Positions 1 to 8,992 of a DNA stretch of 17,952 nucleotides are shown piece by piece (the stretch's first letter is position 1; each line of letters starts with the position of its first letter). A model generated the notes under the pieces. That model was not told the DNA's origin, searched no databases, and was given only the letters and a program-made list of their open reading frames with translations. The DNA is taken from contig NAVB01002186.1 of the NCBI GenBank assembly GCA_002179805.1, positions 1 through 17,952 of the forward strand, read 5' to 3'. Origin of the DNA: Acanthamoeba lenticulata. Taxonomy: Eukaryota > Discosea > Longamoebia > Acanthamoebidae. The translations under genes and the position numbers were made by a program.

Positions 1-37
1 AAAAACGAAAACGACGACAAGTGGGAGAGGCGCGTAC

Positions 38-2016
38 TGATGGCGGGGATCTGCCACTTGCCGGTGCTGTTGCCGCCCGAGGAGAGCTCCAGCCGCGAGC
101 GCACCCGACCGCCGGCGTTGATGGTGAACAAGAAGAACTTGCTGATCGGCGTGTCGTAGGAGATCGTCTCGTTGGTCGTCTCGTTCAGATACGAAACCGT
201 CTGCCCAACAGTTGTGGCACGACTGGAGGTAAGCTGCAGCGACCTTGACAGAGCGGAGAACAAGCTGTCTCGGTACCGTATTGTAGATGTCGACAGCCGT
301 CACGAAGATGGTGCCATCGTCCCCGATCGCAGCCGCGTTGCCCTGCCATGGCCCAACGATGCCCACGTCAGCATTCCGAGCTCGGCATTCCAAGCATTCC
401 AGCAAAAGCGGCTCGAGTACCGTCATGTCGCAGCCGGCCGAGTTGTTGCAGGCGAGGGAGGTGGACCACTTGAGGCTGGCGTCGGCGATGAAGATGGAGA
501 GGATGTACCGGCGCTCGCACGTGAAGATGATGTCGGCGTTGTAGAGCGAGATCGACGGCGCCACGCGCCCGGCGGTCGCCATCCCGCAGGCCGCCGAATA
601 GTTGTATCGCCACGAGGGCTGTCCCACCGTCCCATCGGAGAAGTAGTACAATTGCTGGTGTCGACATATCAACACCAACATCATCGTCATCATCATCATC
701 TTCGTCATCACCGAGAAGAAGTCGCACCTTGGAGTCGCCCATGATGACGCTCGAGCCGTAGACGACGGGCTCGTTGACGCCGGCCAGGGCGTAGGCGGAC
801 GTGTAGCGCCAGGACTCGTTGCCTGTGCCCGTGTGGAGCGCGAGAAAGACCGTACGCACCGACGGGTGCGTGAGCGCCACGTAGAGCAGCGACTCGTCAT
901 TGCTCAGCGTGATGCTCCCTCGCGCTGTCAGGCTCGCGCTCTGCGCCCCGTGCCCAGCCTTGTTCAGAATTTGTTTATGATTATAATAAGAACTTGATAA
1001 TTTTATTCGAATAATAATTCTATGAATAATTATTTAAAAATAATTAGATTTTTTCTAATTTTATTATAAGGGACGCACCGTGTCGAGGGGGACGAGCCAC
1101 TTCTTGGTGCCATCGGGGCGGATGCAGACGATGCCAGAGCGGTAGGGCGCCTCGGCCGTGGCGTAGGTCGCGTAGACGGTGCCGTTGCTGTCCACCGCTG
1201 GCGTGCTGTGCGTTCAAGAGACGCGTGAGTCCGAAGAAGTTGGGCCCGTTGAGCCAAAACAGGAGAACAGAAGAAGCTGATGTCCCGAACAAGCCGCATG
1301 GGACATACCCGAAACATAGAGAACAAAAACACGCTAAACCGAATTTACCAGGGAATTTCCAAGCACGTGTTCGCTGGTCCAAGATGACCAAACATCAAAA
1401 AGGGGAACAGATGGGACACAAGGGGCTGCAGAAGGATCTGCCCTCTGAGATTGATGGAAAAAGTACTCGTGGGGGCGCCCATCAAAAATGAAACGACAAC
1501 AAAAAAGAACGAAAACGACGGCCAGAATCGGGGGGGGGAGGAGTACCCAAAGTAGTAGGAGGGGAGAGGAGTGTCGAGGTAGTCGGTGGAGGACAAGTTG
1601 ACGCTCCATTTGAGGAAGTTGCTCGACGGTAGTGTTTTGATGTAGGGGTAGCTCAGCCTACCCTGTCGCGCACTATTGCCCTGGAGGGTGGGCCAGTAGG
1701 CGTGGCACGTGGTGGGGAGGAGGGTCACCACGACCAGCGCCACCGCTAGCGTGTAAAGCAGGAAAGATGAAGTTGTCGAGGTGGGACAAGATGGAAGTCG
1801 AGAGGCGACGCTGCGATATCGAAACGCCGAGAGCAGAGAAGAAGGAGTTGCAGAAAGAAGAGGAGAAGGCAAAGGCGTTTGAAGGATCCATCGTTTAGAG
1901 GTAGGGGAAGAGGAGAGTTTAGAGTTTGTCGTCCATCGAACAGCCTTGCCGCGAGGGACTCGTGGTCGGCCCTCCGAATCGGTTTCGCTATCGATGTCGC
2001 TCGTTGTCGGTTCCAT
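38..2016 (-). CDS. Signal-anchored PQQ-type beta-propeller repeat protein (3' partial)
   Basis: Six exons run leftward: 1547-2016, 1079-1205, 728-958, 421-654, 277-342 and 38-200. The last ends at a GTACGC donor, so the gene continues beyond the window. The 430 residues seen begin with a Ser/Thr-rich segment, then a hydrophobic stretch at about residues 84-100 that reads as a signal anchor or late signal peptide ending in TCHA. Next comes WPTLQGNSARQGR, the usual opening of PQQ/quinoprotein-like beta-propellers. Later blades repeat short W-containing strands (KWLVPL, SWRYTS, SWRYNYS, KWSTSL, KWQIP) alternating with G-TVY/GTIFV strands, as in PQQ-repeat proteins. Several N-x-S/T sequons (NLSS, NETT, NETI, NYSA) fit a lumenal or extracellular domain. 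I chose the ATG at 2016 (context AATCATGG); the frame stays open upstream to 2205, so the start is uncertain. No catalytic function can be assigned from the propeller alone. Confidence 0.72.
678..710. repeat. ATC/GAT trinucleotide microsatellite in an intron
   Basis: Imperfect tandem ATC (GAT on the coding strand) units lie inside the 655-727 intron of the propeller gene. The coding-strand reading would give an Asp run, but PQQ strand continuity across the splice shows it is intronic. Confidence 0.7.
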
Positions 2017-2270
2017 GATTATCTTTCGGCCTCGTGGAGGTCGCTCGATAACATCAACCGTTCGCGGAGCGAGGCAAGTTTTCGAAGATGTTGCTTTGCC
2101 CGCCCACTTTCCTGGTTCTCTTCCTGCCTCGCGTCGCACTGGTGTTCCTCTGCCCCGAGCGACGGCAGAAGCGCCTTCGCAAACGCCGAACAACATGTTA
2201 CCCACAAGAATTCCAGCAATGCGTCACAATTTATTTTCTTTTTGATTATTCATTTATTGCAGATAATAAT
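2017..2270. other. Intergenic: F-box gene 3' end and propeller gene promoter
   Basis: This short spacer lies between two minus-strand genes. Its right end holds two AATAAA signals for the F-box gene. The rest must contain the propeller gene promoter, unless that gene starts further upstream, since the frame remains open here. I see no TATA box and no TGACGT element. Confidence 0.5.
2230..2258 (-). promoter_or_regulatory. Polyadenylation signals of the F-box gene
   Basis: On the minus strand AATAAA occurs at 2253-2258, 13 nt after the TAA stop, and again at 2230-2235. Both are perfect hexamers in a locally AT-rich stretch, so the 3' UTR is probably very short. Confidence 0.6.
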
Positions 2271-4056
2271 TTACTGCATGAGGCACATGTGGAGGTAAGA
2301 AGCCTGCTTGCTTGCTTGAGGCCCTCCTGTGGTGGTGGGGCTCTTGGCAGTGGAGAGGTCCACAAACAGCGCTGGGTGGCTCTGCCTGAGCTCATCTTCG
2401 TCCTTCTGGTCACCGTTACGCCAGAGCATGAAAGGTCCGCCCCTGCTCCCACGTGACGACCCCACTGGTCAGTTGCTACCACTGCAATTCATGGTCACTG
2501 CTCTACGTGCGAAGGCCATGAAGCTGAGCGTACCAGCTGTGGTCTCCCCACGTGCCGGCGATGCCGTTGGCGTTCAACTTGCCCTGGTGGCTCCAGGTGA
2601 GCGAGCGCTGCTCGTACGCCTTGCGGAAGCTGATTCTGCCTGTGGCCAACTGCATGCGGCCCTCCACGCGAAAGACGCCCTGAAGGTCCTTCCCCATCCC
2701 CAGCACTTGGCCGTCTTGTGCGCAGCCAGCCCAAGAGTTGGGCGAAGGTGAGGCCGTGGCTTTGGCGAAGGGATTTTGGGGGGGAAGGCGAACCATCGTT
2801 CACCGTCCAGTTGACCCACATCTCTTCGTCCGTGTAGCCGCCGGGGTAAAAGTAGAAGCCACGCCAACATCCTGAGGACGTGGAGATTAGCCACGGTGCA
2901 CCATCTTGTGGACCAGCCCGGTCTGACTGTACCCTGGATCGCCTGGCGCATCTTGTCGTGGTGTTGCATCAAGCACTCACCATGAAAGGCCTCCTCTTGA
3001 GATGTTTCGTCTACGTTCTCTGCCTCGACGATCTCGCTCGGGAGGATCTCTACTGGCATCTTCACGCTGCGGCCTCGCACGCCTGCAACCCCGCCCCGCT
3101 CGTCATCTTTTCCAAAACAGCTGCGACCACTGTCTTAAAACACGTACGGTCCGAGATGCTGCTCAGTGCCAGACTTGCACAGAAGTAGGACACGGCCATG
3201 CTCATGCTGGGCGTGCTTGTGAACTGTTGGTGTTGAAGCGCCACTTGTTCTTCGTGGGCCAGGTGGCAGCGAAGACTCTCGCCCAGGTCCAGATCTGCGA
3301 AAAGCCCTCCGCCCATGGTTAGCAGTTGATCGTAACCACAAAGAAGACTTCTTTTGGTGAACATACCGGCAAAGGTGAGGTAGGCCATGGCGATGTAGGC
3401 CAGCCGCAACAACGGCACTGGGCACAGCTTGTTCGTGGGCTTGAATGTAGCGAAGAGAGCAGGGACGAGTCTCTTCCCCAGAAGCTGCACTCGAGCCGAC
3501 TCGTCTGTAGACATTGATGAGCTTTCTTTCAGAAGTGAAGTGTTGTTGCTTCAACGTTCGTACCAGATTGCTCGGCCATGACAGCGACCAACTCGGCCAA
3601 GTACTCGAAACACCGGTGGAGGTTCCTTGTGAGTGCTTCGTCTCTTGTTTCGGCCATTCTATGTGTCCAGCCCAGCGTCTGCTCGCGCAGCATCACCGCC
3701 ATTTGCCATGGCCCTCGACCTTTGGTCGTTCGCTGCGCAGTGCCTGAGGCAAGGACACGTTAGAAGCGTATAAAGTGACTACAGTGTTGAAGCTTACGAA
3801 CTAGTGCTGCACTCTAATCGTGGGGGACAGTTGGGCCATATGATGAGGTGCCTTTCTCGCCACAGCTCATCGTCCTGCGTCAAGGCATGGAACTGCCTGC
3901 TCGTTGCCCCCAGAGCATGTAGAGAGTCCTGTGACCACCTCTACTTTTTCAGCACTACTTGCAAGGCGGAGCACAGGAAGCTGAAGAGGGTACCGAGTCC
4001 AGGTGTCGAGCAATGGCCCACAGCACTTGAGTGGGGACATCTCGCAGCTCCGCCAT
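2271..4056 (-). CDS. F-box protein with helical middle and lipocalin-like C-terminal module
   Basis: Nine exons (3994-4056, 3802-3928, 3564-3743, 3367-3504, 3148-3294, 2981-3082, 2794-2871, 2534-2714, 2271-2442) give 395 aa with every phase agreeing. Residues 1-57 form an F-box: DVPTQVLWAIARHLDS opens it, the phrase FHALTQDDELWRE closes it, and a typical LWR-type end follows. F-box proteins bind Skp1 in SCF ubiquitin ligases and present substrates. Residues 64-250 are mainly helical and might be HEAT/ARM-like. Residues 255-347 look like a small beta-barrel module: it starts with WRGFYFYPGGY, has GQVLGMGKD..G.FRVEGR and GRISFRKAYE strands, and ends GPFMLWR. I know such modules from other amoebal proteins and they resemble lipocalin-like folds; this would be the substrate-recognition part. 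The F-box is split by a 65-bp intron, and other introns are as short as 58 bp. No symbol can be given. Confidence 0.8.
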
Positions 4057-4352
4057 ATGGCTCTCTTCTTCAAGAGTAGAGAGGGCTCTTTGTTTGAAGT
4101 AGCAAAAAAGGCAAATTTTACCATTCCTGGCCGTGATCATGTCTGTTGTTTGTTGTAGTTGAAGGAAGCGAGACAGGGACTCCTCATGTGACTCTCTGAA
4201 CCACTGGTGTTTCTATTTAAAATCACCACTCTTGCTGGCTGGACCTAAAAGTTACATACAATTCGGGAGGACAGTTTTTCAGGGGAGGGGCAGGCGACAG
4301 ACCCGCGCCCGTCGACGATGACCGGTGCACAAACCACGCGCGCCACCACAGC
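4057..4352. other. Intergenic: kinase 3' UTR and F-box gene promoter
   Basis: These 296 bp separate two genes transcribed leftward. The half next to 4352 should hold the kinase 3' UTR and the half next to 4057 the F-box promoter. I found no AATAAA on the minus strand, no TATA box and no structural RNA. A minus-strand ATG in frame with the F-box exists at 4140, but 4056 is preferred because the F-box motif begins right after it. Confidence 0.5.
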
Positions 4353-6582
4353 CTACCAGAGGCCATGCGTGCCCGTCTTCTTCAGGCGCACGCCCGCGTA
4401 GCGGACGGACGACCGCGGGTTGCCATTGGCGTCGACCGCTTGCACAGGCGCGGACGCCGATGCCGCAGGAGGAGCGGACGCCGCCGGGGCGGGCGCCGGC
4501 TTGGCCACAGCTGCGGGCGTCGACCTCGCCTGTCGTCGTGCCCAGACAACAACACGTCAGCTAAAGAACGAAATGGAACGCGAAAAACACGAAAGCGGGG
4601 GAAGGAGGGTTCACGTACAGCGACAGTCGGCGAACTCGCGGGCTGGGGCCGCGTGCCGGACGAGCCAGAGGCGATGCTTCCTCCGTTGGTCGAGACCGCC
4701 GCCACGCGAGAGCCCGAGGCCGCCGAGTTGAGCGGCGAAGAGGCGGGCGCTGCGCGGGAGGCGGAGGGCGACGAGACGGCCACGGACGGCGTGGAGCTGG
4801 GCGATGCACCCGCGCGGGAGCCCGAAGCCGCCGAGTTGAGAGGCGAAGAGGCGGGCGCCGCGCGGGAGGCGGAGGGCGACGAGACGGCCACGGGCGGCGT
4901 GAGCGCCTTGCCGGGCGCGATCGTCGCGCTCCGGTTGGACACCAGCGGCGACGACGGGCTGGCCCGCGCCGGCTGGGCGGCGGGCACCTTGGGCGCCGCC
5001 GACGCGTTGGGTGAACGCGGCGGGCTGGCCGTGGGCGTCGGCACCTTGATCGCCTGCACCTGTGGCCGTGGTCAGCACCCAGCAGATCACAACAACAATT
5101 GGGAACAGCAAAGGCGGCCTCAGCGCACCGGAGCCTTGGGAGCGAGGCGCGCGGCGGCCTGCGGAGGCGAGGCGACTGGCGCCGGCGCCCCGACGGGCGT
5201 CGCGTTGGGGTTCCACGCGGGCAGGCTCTTGAGCAGCGGCTTCAGGCGTCGGATGACGTCCTTGAACGACGGCCGGGCCGACGGCTCATAGGCGCAACAG
5301 TCTGCGTCGGACCGGGAGACACGTCAGCCTCACGCGCACAGGCACACGTAGGGCAAGCGAGCGGGTGAGCGAACCGATGGCCACTTGGGCAAACTCGGGC
5401 GGGCAGTCGGCCGGGATGAGCTTCTGGAGTTGGTTGACGTTGAGGCCAAAGGCCTCTTGCGGCTTGCGCTGGAGGTGGTCCGAGATCTTGGCGCGCGTGA
5501 TAAGCTCGCACAGGACGATGCCGTAGGAGAAGACGTCGACCTTGTTGTCGTACTGGAAGCCCATGATCATCTCCGGCGCCATCCAGTCGTCCGTGCCGCA
5601 CAGGGTCATCGGCCGGTTGCTCGCGTTCACTCGCGCAAATCCCTATTTATTAATTAAAAATAAATATATTATTATTATTAATTGAAAAGCGGAGGATGAA
5701 TGTGGGATGGCGTACAAAGTCGCAGATCTTGAGGCGCCAGTTGTCGCCGACGAGCAGGTTCTTGCTCTTCAAGTCTCTGTGGATGACGTTGCGCGAGTGG
5801 AGGTAGGCCATGGCGCAGGCGATGTCGTTGGCCAGGTTGACGCGCATGGCCCACGGCATGCTCTGATGCACGTGCATCACAACATTAATTGTAGAGGGAA
5901 AAAGTAAGTCATTCCAAACCAAGAATAAAAACTACAAATCAAAATTAAAATGGCAATAAAAACACGATCGTGGTTGGTTGGCATCGGAGCCGTACGACTT
6001 TAGAGTCCTTGAGGAACTTGCGCAGGTTCCCGTTGTTCACATACTCGGTGATAATGTACAGTGCGCCCTCGTGCTGCAGCACGACAAAGAAGACAAGAAA
6101 GCAGGAATGTAAGACGCAAGAAGACCCGCCCATCGTCGTGCTCTCCCTTTCTGGTCTCAAAGGGGGAGACGCAGAAAAAGAACGAAAACGGGGGAAAAAT
6201 GAAGCGAGGAGGGGGGAGGCAAGAAAATGATGAAGGAGGGAAGACCGTACCACGGCAATGCCGATAAACTGCACAATGTTGGGGTGGCGCATGCCCTTCA
6301 GCACGTTCACCTCACGCTCGAGGTAGAGCAGCCCGTCAGGATCCTCCTCCACGATCCTTCAGAGAAAGGGGACAGTTAGAAGAAGAAGCAAAAGAGAGGG
6401 AGGGTGTGAAAAAGGCATCTTTCTTGTGTTTTGTACTTTTTGATGGCGACGGGCGTGCCAAAGTACTCGCCCTCATAGACGGAGCCGAAGCCACCCTTGC
6501 CAATCTCCTTCCCAAAGTCGAGGTCCTCGTAGTTGATGTTCCACGCCTCATCGAGGTTGCTGATCAATCCTTCGTCGGCCAT
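4353..6582 (-). CDS. TKL-type protein kinase with Pro/Ser/Ala-rich tail
   Basis: Eight exons (6437-6582, 6251-6356, 5996-6073, 5716-5862, 5375-5642, 5129-5301, 4619-5059, 4353-4529) give 511 aa in consistent phases. The kinase domain spans about residues 21-285. It has the glycine loop [14 protein letters not shown]-anchoring VAIK (K48), the helix-C glutamate in LEREVNVL (E64), HRDLKSKN (catalytic D140), DFGFAR (D158, the G being first in the next exon) and GTDDWMAPE. The HRDLKSKN loop and the overall pattern place it in the tyrosine-kinase-like Ser/Thr group; all catalytic residues are present, so it should be active. Residues 300-511 are low-complexity Pro/Ser/Ala with an exact 26-residue block repeated, probably a disordered regulatory tail; the end ([14 protein letters not shown]) is basic. 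It shares a divergent promoter with QCR8. No receptor or transmembrane part is seen, so it is likely cytosolic. Substrate is unknown. Confidence 0.88.
4706..4902 (-). repeat. Tandem 108-bp coding duplication in kinase tail
   Basis: Two nearly identical stretches repeat at a 108-bp period (compare 4711 and 4819), encoding residues about 363-388 and 399-424 of the kinase. The core block [16 protein letters not shown] continues identically for 26 residues in both copies. Only a few silent third-base changes separate them, which suggests a recent in-frame duplication. Confidence 0.85.
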
Positions 6583-6941
6583 CTTCTTCTTTGCTCAGGG
6601 AGATCTGTCAAAAGCACGCTGGATCTTCTTCCTCTTCTTCAAGATGGGACGTCAGAGCTCTTGCACAGGAACAACGAACCAAGCAAGAGTCGCGCCGTTG
6701 TGTGGTTGCCCCACACAATTCATTTGAAGCCGTGAGCCAGTCTCTTCCAACCACGTCAGCCGCACACTTCCTGAGCTCCGGCTCGAGCTGCCCGACGCGA
6801 AGCCGTCCCGAAAGTTGTCGACGATTTCATTTCGATTTCTCACTCATTTTCTTTTATCCTGGGGCGAGGGAGACGCGAAAAGGCCCAGCTGACGTCCGAC
6901 CGGCAATTCGTGAGTCGTAAGCCAATTTCACACAAGCCACA
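6583..6941. promoter_or_regulatory. Divergent promoter between TKL kinase and QCR8
   Basis: These 359 bp hold no gene that I can support. The kinase starts leftward at 6582 and QCR8 rightward at 6942, so both 5' UTRs and promoters lie here. Three TGACGTC-type elements occur: GGACGTCA at 6647-6654, CCACGTCA at 6751-6758 and TGACGTCC at 6890-6897, the last 45 bp before the QCR8 ATG. No clear TATA box was seen. Confidence 0.55.
6890..6897 (+). promoter_or_regulatory. TGACGTCC element upstream of QCR8
   Basis: An ATF/CREB-like octamer lies 45 bp before the QCR8 start codon. Similar octamers lie at comparable distances before other genes in this window. Factor binding is inference only. Confidence 0.35.
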
Positions 6942-7283
6942 ATGGTAATCTTTGCTTTCTCTGCGGCTTTATGTTAGTTGGTTGCTGCTGTGGCAACCCT
7001 ACTCGCACAACCTTTTGGTTTAAGAAATGATCGGCGCATTATTCGTCCGGGCACTAAATGATTCTTCCCCCCCCCAAACCTGCAGGTTCGCTGGGTTACC
7101 TACACGCTCTCTCCCTTCCGTCAAAAGATGTTCCCCGGTTTCTGGACCGGCCTCATCCCGCGGCAGGTCAAGAGGTGGAAGTACAACTTCCCCCGCGTCG
7201 CTCCTCCGATCCTCATCGGCATTGGCATCTACACCTGGGGCAACTGGAAGCACGAGCAGATCGCCCGCTCGCACTGGTACTAA
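6942..7283 (+). CDS. QCR8: Cytochrome bc1 complex subunit 8 (QCR8/UQCRQ family)
   Basis: Two coding exons: 6942-6944 (the ATG alone) and 7086-7283, joined across a 141-bp intron with a strong pyrimidine tract (nine C at about 7067-7075) before CAG. The product has 66 aa: VRWVTYTLSPFRQKMFPGF starts it, IGIYTWGNWKHEQ lies near the end. The YxLSPFxQ motif, a basic middle, one membrane helix (about 41-52) followed by YTWG are hallmarks of the small ubiquinone-binding subunit of mitochondrial complex III, which has one transmembrane helix and lacks a cleaved presequence. It would sit in the inner mitochondrial membrane next to cytochrome b. It is somewhat shorter than the animal protein (about 80 aa). 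Without splicing the ATG meets a TAG after 11 codons, so splicing is required. Confidence 0.88.
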
Positions 7284-7547
7284 ATAGCTCCTGTACACGC
7301 CAAGCTCGTTCTTTGTAGCGAATGGTCGGTCGACCAGCAACCATTAAACACCTGCCATTTGCTTGATTTCCTCTCAATTGTTGGTTCATTGTGTCCGGCC
7401 TCAATGGAGTTGCCTTGCGGCAGACGCCAAAGTGCAACGTTCGAGATGCGAGGAATATGGTGTATTGTTCAGGATGAAGAGGAAGGCGGGGGAGGCTGCG
7501 CTCGCCTCTCCGGAGGATCGAGACAAACGCGAGGACAACGGTTTGCT
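7284..7547. other. Convergent intergenic region
   Basis: QCR8 ends rightward at 7283 and the mitochondrial protein gene ends leftward at 7548. An ATTAAA at 7343-7348 on the plus strand is a plausible QCR8 polyadenylation signal. No AATAAA is seen for the opposing gene. The rest has no feature I can support. Confidence 0.45.
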
Positions 7548-8756
7548 TTAGAAGGAGACCTTGGAGGCGTCGAACTTGATGCCCGCAGCCTGGATCTGCT
7601 TGACGAGCTCGCGGCCGACAGCGGCGGCATCGTTCAGGGTCTGCGAACGGTCCTCGGTGGCCTGCGTGTCCTGCTTCTGGGCAAGCGGCAGCATGCGGGC
7701 GGCGAGCGGGTCGGTGGTCACGATGTCGATCATCTGGGCCAAGTGAGCCGGGCTCAGGCCCGACGAGGCGAGCGACTGGGCGAAGCCCTCCCTGTTGCTG
7801 AGGAGGTTGATGTCGGCCTGCAGCTGCTGGAGCAGGTCCTGGTGAGCCTTGCGGGCCTGCTGGTCGATGCGGTCGGCCTCCTTGAGCTCGGCCGAGAGCG
7901 CGGCGAGCGAATCGAGCAGGTCGCGCTTGGACAGGGCGTTCTGGTTGCTCACCAGCTTGGAGGCCCAGTCCTTGCCGAGAGTCGCCGACGGGTTCTCACC
8001 ATAGCTGAAGTACAGAGTGGGGTCCTCGAGGTAGCTGGCCGTGCGCGACGCCAGGAACTCAGTCAGGAAGTGGTGGTCCTTGGTGTCTGGATTCAGATTT
8101 CATTGAGAAGGGTGAGGGTTAGCGCCACACGCAAAGAAACTTTGATCGATGATTTAAAAAGCCGGTACTTACTGAAGGCAACATCAACGGTGGGCTGGAT
8201 CTTGGGGCTCGACACATTCTGGAGCTCCTCCTGGAGAGCCTGCTCATCATACTGCAAATCGTAACAGCGTGACAATTCGGGTCAATTAATGGGCGGAGCT
8301 GCATTGCCACACGTGGTGATGTTGAGGGGATTAAAAAAGAAGAAACGTACAGGCTGGAGCTGGAGAACATCCTTGAAGAGGGCACCAGCGGGGGTGTCAG
8401 CAGAAAACTTGGCATCCCACTGGTTGCGGGTCTGGTTGGTCTTCTGCTTCACGCCCTCCTCGAGCTGAGCCTTGGTCTTGGTGGGGAAGGGTCGCGTGGT
8501 GTACTCGGCCGAAGCGAGGTCGCCGACGATCTGGAACTGGATCTCATCCACGCTCGGCGAGGGGGCCGAGGAGGCATAAAGGCGCATCGCCTGGGCCGAC
8601 TGCCTCTGGCCGAAGGCAAACTACGTAAATTAAGGAGGGGGGATAATAATTGAGCAACCGAGTGTCATGCTGTAGTGCGGAAAATAATGCAGCAGTTGCC
8701 AACAGTTTAGATTTACATACCCTGGGAGTTTGGCGGAGAAGACCCCTCTTCATCAT
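7548..8756 (-). CDS. Unrecognised protein with mitochondrial presequence and coiled coil
   Basis: Four exons (8721-8756, 8351-8620, 8173-8251, 7548-8086) encode 307 aa, all phases agreeing. The N-terminus MMKRGLLRQTPRFAFGQRQ, then RLYASSA, is a textbook mitochondrial targeting peptide: basic, free of acids, with a likely cleavage near RLY/ASS. The mature part is soluble, with no membrane segment, and Gln/Ala/Leu-rich. Residues about 180-230 (KRDLLDSLAALSAELKEADRI onward) form long amphipathic helices likely to make a coiled coil. I do not recognise the family. Given its Q/A/L-rich helical build and lack of enzyme motifs, a structural role such as a lineage-specific subunit of an inner-membrane complex is one possibility; that is inference. 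It converges on QCR8, but proximity in a eukaryote is weak evidence of function. The ATG at 8756 is followed directly by a second; either gives the same presequence. Confidence 0.8.
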
Positions 8757-8856
8757 GTTCTTACAGCTGTGTGAATAGGATTTCAGCTTCGCGAATTGGC
8801 CAAGTGCCTTCCCCTCCTCGTTGCGGCGCTCTGCGGACGTGGCCCACCACCTTAAC

Positions 8857-8864
8857 TGACGTGA
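8857..8864 (+). promoter_or_regulatory. TGACGTGA element upstream of mitochondrial protein gene
   Basis: An ATF/CREB-like octamer about 100 bp before the ATG at 8756. It lies between the PI3K polyadenylation signal and this gene. Confidence 0.3.
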
Positions 8865-8877
8865 AAAATATTTAAAC

Positions 8878-8883
8878 TTTATT
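8878..8883 (-). promoter_or_regulatory. Polyadenylation signal of the PI3K gene
   Basis: Perfect AATAAA on the minus strand in an AT-rich patch about 110 nt after the PI3K stop codon. Confidence 0.5.
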
Positions 8884-8992
8884 TTTTGACAACAGCGTTC
8901 TGTACAAGGCGGCCAAGGGCGAGCTCGCGCCTGAGTTCGTTCTCCCCTGACGATCACCACCACTAACACCATCACCCACGCTCATAGACTCC

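Larger units (their letters stand above)
8757..8992. promoter_or_regulatory. PI3K 3' end and promoter of mitochondrial protein gene
   Basis: Only 236 bp lie between the PI3K stop and the next gene's ATG, both on the minus strand. The minus-strand AATAAA at 8878-8883, about 110 nt past the PI3K stop, is its likely polyadenylation signal. TGACGTGA at 8857-8864 follows only 14 bp later, about 100 bp before the downstream ATG, so termination and initiation signals are nearly adjacent. Confidence 0.5.

Noticed and set aside
655..727. Asp-rich segment as part of the propeller protein
   Set aside because: The segment has GTGCGA..CAG ends and propeller strands join in phase when it is removed; retention shifts the frame.
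2246..3554. F-box gene as a broken pseudogene
   Set aside because: Single frames are short and change often, but nine exons with GT..AG ends join in continuous phase and restore full F-box and barrel patterns.
3578..3763. Small plus-strand gene starting MTATNSAKYSKHRWRFL with a GTGAGT donor
   Set aside because: The same bases form exon 3 of the F-box gene on the other strand, in phase on both sides; the plus product would be tiny and matches nothing known.
4365..5291. Plus-strand open frame of about 300 codons, Gly/Ala/Arg-rich
   Set aside because: It mirrors the low-complexity kinase tail on the minus strand and runs through several supported introns; it has no recognisable domain.
7359..8264. 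Plus-strand open frame over the mitochondrial protein gene
   Set aside because: The minus-strand exons connect in phase to a clear mitochondrial presequence; the plus frame has no such support.
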